DNA of 6,173 nucleotides. It comes from Hyphomicrobiales bacterium (GTDB lineage Bacteria > Pseudomonadota > Alphaproteobacteria > Rhizobiales > Aestuariivirgaceae). The notes under the pieces were generated by a model. That model did not search any database. It worked only from the letters and a program-made list of their open reading frames with translations, and was not told the DNA's origin. Shown here one piece after another: positions 3,579 to 6,173 of the stretch (position 1 is its first letter; each line of letters begins with the position of its first letter). The DNA is taken from assembly GCA_023266715.1 (NCBI GenBank), contig JAHFPK010000172.1, forward strand, positions 1 to 6,173, given 5' to 3'. The translations under genes and the position numbers were made by a program.

Positions 3579-6173
3579 CCTGCAATTGCCGCTTTGATCG
3601 CGGCAAGTGCCTCATCCGCTTTCCCGGCATCAGGCCCGCCGGCTTGCGCCAAATCCGGCCTGCCGCCGCCCCCCTTGCCGCCGAGCACGGCGGCCCCTGC
3701 CCGCACCAGATCGACAGCGCTTAACTTTGATGTGAGATCAGCAGTTACGCCCACGTAGAGGCTGGCCCTGCCCTCGGCATTGGCGCTGAGAAGGGCCACC
3801 ACGCCGGAACCTAGCCTGGCCTTGCTTTCATCAACCAGGCCCTTCATGTCCTTTGAATCCATGTCGCCCAGAATGCGTTTCATGAACTTGATGCCATTGA
3901 CCGTCTGAACCTCACTATCGCCTGCAGAGGGTCCCCCGCCAAGAGCCAGCGCTTTCTTGACGTCAGAAAGTTCGCGCTCAAGCTTCTTGCGCTCATCCAG
4001 CAGGCTTTCGATGCGACTCACCACTTCCGACGGTGAAGTTTTGAGAATGGCCGCCGCCGCCGCAACGCGCTTGTCCTGCTGATCAAGATAGTCGCGGGCA
4101 GCCGGTCCAGCCAAAGCTTCAAGCCGCCTGACACCGGCGGCCGAACCGCTCTCAGCCAGAATTTTTATGAGGCCGATATCACCCGTGCGTGATACATGCG
4201 TACCGCCACAAAGTTCCAGCGAATAGATTGGCCGGCTGGCGCCTTCCGGATTGCGCCCCATGGAAACCACGCGCACTTCATCGCCGTATTTTTCGCCAAA
4301 CAGCGCCATGGCACCCTCGGCAACCGCCGCATCAACCGACATCAGCCGCGTGTTAACAGGTGCATTTTGCAGAACAATATCATTGGCCATGGCTTCAACG
4401 GCGCGGAGTTCTTCCGCACTCATGCCCTTGTTGTGGGAGAAGTCAAAGCGCAGTCGGCTGGGCTCGACAAGAGAACCCTTCTGGGCCACGTGGGTGCCCA
4501 AGGTCTTGCGCAACGCTTCATGCAACAGGTGCGTTGCCGAATGGTGCTGGCGATTGCCTGCACGGCGCCCATGATCCACATTGATCTCCACCGCCTCGCC
4601 AAGCGCCAGCGTACCCGATTCAACCTTACCCATATGGATGATCAAATCGCCGACCCGCTTTTCCGTGCCCTGCACACGGAACACCCCGCCACCTGCCGAC
4701 TTGATCACACCATGATCGCCGGTCTGGCCTCCTGATTCCGCATAAAATGTCGTCTGGTTTATGACAATCGAAGCCCTGTCACCGGCTTTCAGTGCCTTGA
4801 CTTGCTTGCCATCGACAACCATGGCCGTAATTACGCCTTCCGCCTTTTCGGTGTCATAACCCAGAAATTCCGTTACCCCCACGGCTTCGCGGATTTCAAA
4901 CCAGATCGTATCGGTCCTGGCATCGCCCGAGCCCTTCCATGCGCGGCGCGCTTCGGTCTTCTGCACATTCATCGCTGCGGCAAAAGCATCCGTATCAACT
5001 GCGATGCCACGGGGCCGTAATGCATCCTGGGTGAGATCAAGAGGAAAGCCATAGGTGTCATAAAGCTTGAAGGCCGTGTCGCCGGCAAACACATCGCCAT
5101 TCTTGAGGCTTTGCGACTCTTCATCGAGAATGCGAAGGCCCCGTTCCAGGGTTTTGCGGAACCGCGTTTCTTCCAGCCGAAGGGTTTCCGTAATCATATC
5201 TTCCGTGCGCTGTAGTTCCGGATAGGCAGCACCCATTTCATGGACCAGGGTGGGAACCAGTTTCCACATCAAGGGCTCACGTTGGCCGAGAAGCTCCGCA
5301 TGCCGCATGGCACGCCGCATGATCCGGCGCAGCACATAGCCACGCCCCTCGTTGGAGGGCAGAACTCCATCGGCAATCAGGAACGACGAGGCGCGCAGGT
5401 GATCGGCAATAACCCGGTTTGAGGCCTTGTTGTTCCCCTCAGCCGGAACGCCGGTTTTTTCCACGATTGCCGAAATGAGGGCACGGAACAAATCCGTTTC
5501 ATAATTGTCGTGGGTGCCTTGCAGGACAGCGGCGATTCTTTCCAGCCCCATGCCCGTATCAATGGAAGGCTTGGGCAGGCTGATGCGCTCAGTCTTGCTC
5601 ACCTGCTCATACTGCATGAACACCAGGTTCCAGATTTCTATGAAACGGTCGCCATCGGCTTCAGCGCTTCCCGGCGGGCCGCCGGGAATCTTGTCGCCAT
5701 GATCGTAAAAAATTTCCGAGCACGGGCCGCAAGGTCCCGTATCACCCATGGACCAGAAATTATCTGAGGTGGGAATGCGGATAATGCGGCTGTCCGGTAA
5801 CCCTGCAATTTTCCTCCACAGACCGAAGGCCTCCTCGTCTTCTGAAAAGACGGTAACGGTAAGCTTGTCTGCAGGCAGGCCGTATTCCTTGGTAACCAGC
5901 GTCCAGGCCCAATCAATCGCATCGGGCTTGAAGTAGTCGCCGAAGGAAAAATTTCCGAGCATTTCAAAAAAAGTGTGATGCCTGGCCGTGTAGCCCACAT
6001 TGTCAAGATCATTGTGCTTGCCGCCAGCCCGGACGCATTTCTGCGCCGTGGTGGCGCGGCTGTAGGGGCGGCGTTCGACGCCCGTAAACACATTCTTGAA
6101 TTGCACCATGCCCGAATTGGCAAACATCAGCGTAGGGTCATTGCGCGGCACAAGCGATGAAGACGCCACAACC
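3575..6173 (-). CDS. alaS: Alanyl-tRNA synthetase (5' end outside window)
   Basis: This enzyme charges tRNA-Ala with alanine using ATP and clears mischarged Ser/Gly. The window shows 865 residues up to the stop; the family norm is about 880-890, so roughly 20 N-terminal residues lie beyond the right edge. Numbering from the GTG at 6169-6167 (an internal Val), the class II catalytic core includes TARHHTFFEMLGNFSFGDYF (61-80), TGPCGPCSEI (144-153) and DTGMGLERIA (204-213). The tRNA-binding region has NEGRGYVLRRIMRRAMRH. The editing domain keeps its zinc ligands H543-x3-H547 and C654-x3-H658 (CGGTH). A coiled stretch (~715-742) leads to the C-Ala/DHHA1 domain ending GGKGGGGRPDLAQAGG. Everything looks intact and functional. 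In many Alphaproteobacteria recA lies just upstream, outside this window. The stop (TAG) shares CTAG with the stop of the convergent GFA gene. Confidence 0.98.
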   Translation of the reverse strand, partial: VVASSSLVPRNDPTLMFANSGMVQFKNVFTGVERRPYSRATTAQKCVRAGGKHNDLDNVGYTARHHTFFEMLGNFSFGDYFKPDAIDWAWTLVTKEYGLPADKLTVTVFSEDEEAFGLWRKIAGLPDSRIIRIPTSDNFWSMGDTGPCGPCSEIFYDHGDKIPGGPPGSAEADGDRFIEIWNLVFMQYEQVSKTERISLPKPSIDTGMGLERIAAVLQGTHDNYETDLFRALISAIVEKTGVPAEGNNKASNRVIADHLRASSFLIADGVLPSNEGRGYVLRRIMRRAMRHAELLGQREPLMWKLVPTLVHEMGAAYPELQRTEDMITETLRLEETRFRKTLERGLRILDEESQSLKNGDVFAGDTAFKLYDTYGFPLDLTQDALRPRGIAVDTDAFAAAMNVQKTEARRAWKGSGDARTDTIWFEIREAVGVTEFLGYDTEKAEGVITAMVVDGKQVKALKAGDRASIVINQTTFYAESGGQTGDHGVIKSAGGGVFRVQGTEKRVGDLIIHMGKVESGTLALGEAVEINVDHGRRAGNRQHHSATHLLHEALRKTLGTHVAQKGSLVEPSRLRFDFSHNKGMSAEELRAVEAMANDIVLQNAPVNTRLMSVDAAVAEGAMALFGEKYGDEVRVVSMGRNPEGASRPIYSLELCGGTHVSRTGDIGLIKILAESGSAAGVRRLEALAGPAARDYLDQQDKRVAAAAAILKTSPSEVVSRIESLLDERKKLERELSDVKKALALGGGPSAGDSEVQTVNGIKFMKRILGDMDSKDMKGLVDESKARLGSGVVALLSANAEGRASLYVGVTADLTSKLSAVDLVRAGAAVLGGKGGGGRPDLAQAGGPDAGKADEALAAIKAAIAG
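3582..3610. terminator. Candidate hairpin at the GFA/alaS convergence
   Basis: The arms are 3582-3592 and 3600-3610, around a 7-nt loop. The inner 7 bp (TTGCCGC/GCGGCAA) are perfect; after one A-G mismatch, 3 more bp pair. It begins 3 bp after the stop of the second GFA gene and lies inside the last codons of alaS. There is no T-run on either side, so it is not a classical intrinsic terminator. It could protect 3' ends or assist termination in both directions. Repeated Ala codons (GCC GCG ... GCG GCA) may create it by chance. Confidence 0.3.
5668..5688. repeat. 9-bp perfect inverted repeat with 3-nt loop inside alaS
   Basis: Arms TTCCCGGCG (5668-5676) and CGCCGGGAA (5680-5688) flank GGC. The site encodes the conserved IPGGPPGS loop of alphaproteobacterial AlaRS, so the symmetry is probably a by-product of Pro/Gly codons. 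A hairpin this stable in the mRNA could still affect translation speed. Confidence 0.5.

Noticed and set aside
4196..4735. 179-codon plus-strand open frame
   Set aside because: It is antisense to the well-conserved editing domain of alaS and is His/Arg-rich, as shadow frames often are.

Overview
This 6.2-kb stretch looks like an alphaproteobacterial chromosome, most plausibly Hyphomicrobiales (Rhizobiales)-like. That placement is inferred from the wording of the alanyl-tRNA synthetase (AlaRS), the moderate-to-high GC content and the paired GFA-family genes; it is not proven. Coding density is very high. No intergenic gap exceeds 70 bp, and I see no RNA gene, insertion sequence or CRISPR array.

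Left half, minus strand (read right to left from 2553): a signalling operon. A membrane histidine kinase (982-2553, TTG start) is followed by a protein made only of two receiver domains (260-985). The two genes share an ATGA overlap. Next, 37 bp downstream, comes a PAS-domain protein (222 to beyond position 1) that the window truncates. Phosphate flow from the kinase to one or both receivers is the obvious inference. No DNA-binding or enzymatic output domain is visible, so the output must lie in the unseen part of the PAS protein or elsewhere.

Middle, plus strand (2620-3578): two tandem GFA-family (glutathione-dependent formaldehyde-activating enzyme/CENP-V fold) zinc-protein genes that overlap by ATGA. 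They are diverged duplicates and share a 25-bp exact repeat at their 3' ends. The first is intact. The second carries an in-frame TAA exactly between the last two zinc-binding cysteines, but is otherwise open to its natural end. A 66-bp divergent control region separates the first GFA gene from the kinase. It holds a sigma70-like promoter placed so that transcription would begin at the GFA start codon.

Right half, minus strand (3575 to beyond 6173): alaS, lacking only about 20 N-terminal codons. Its stop codon and that of the second GFA gene interlock in one CTAG, so the two transcription units converge with no spacer.

The most noteworthy points are the stop codon inside the zinc site, the interlocked convergent stops with a hairpin in the end of alaS, the possible leaderless GFA transcript, and the kinase / double-receiver / PAS cluster with no visible output. 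I did not find convincing evidence of a wholly new biological system.
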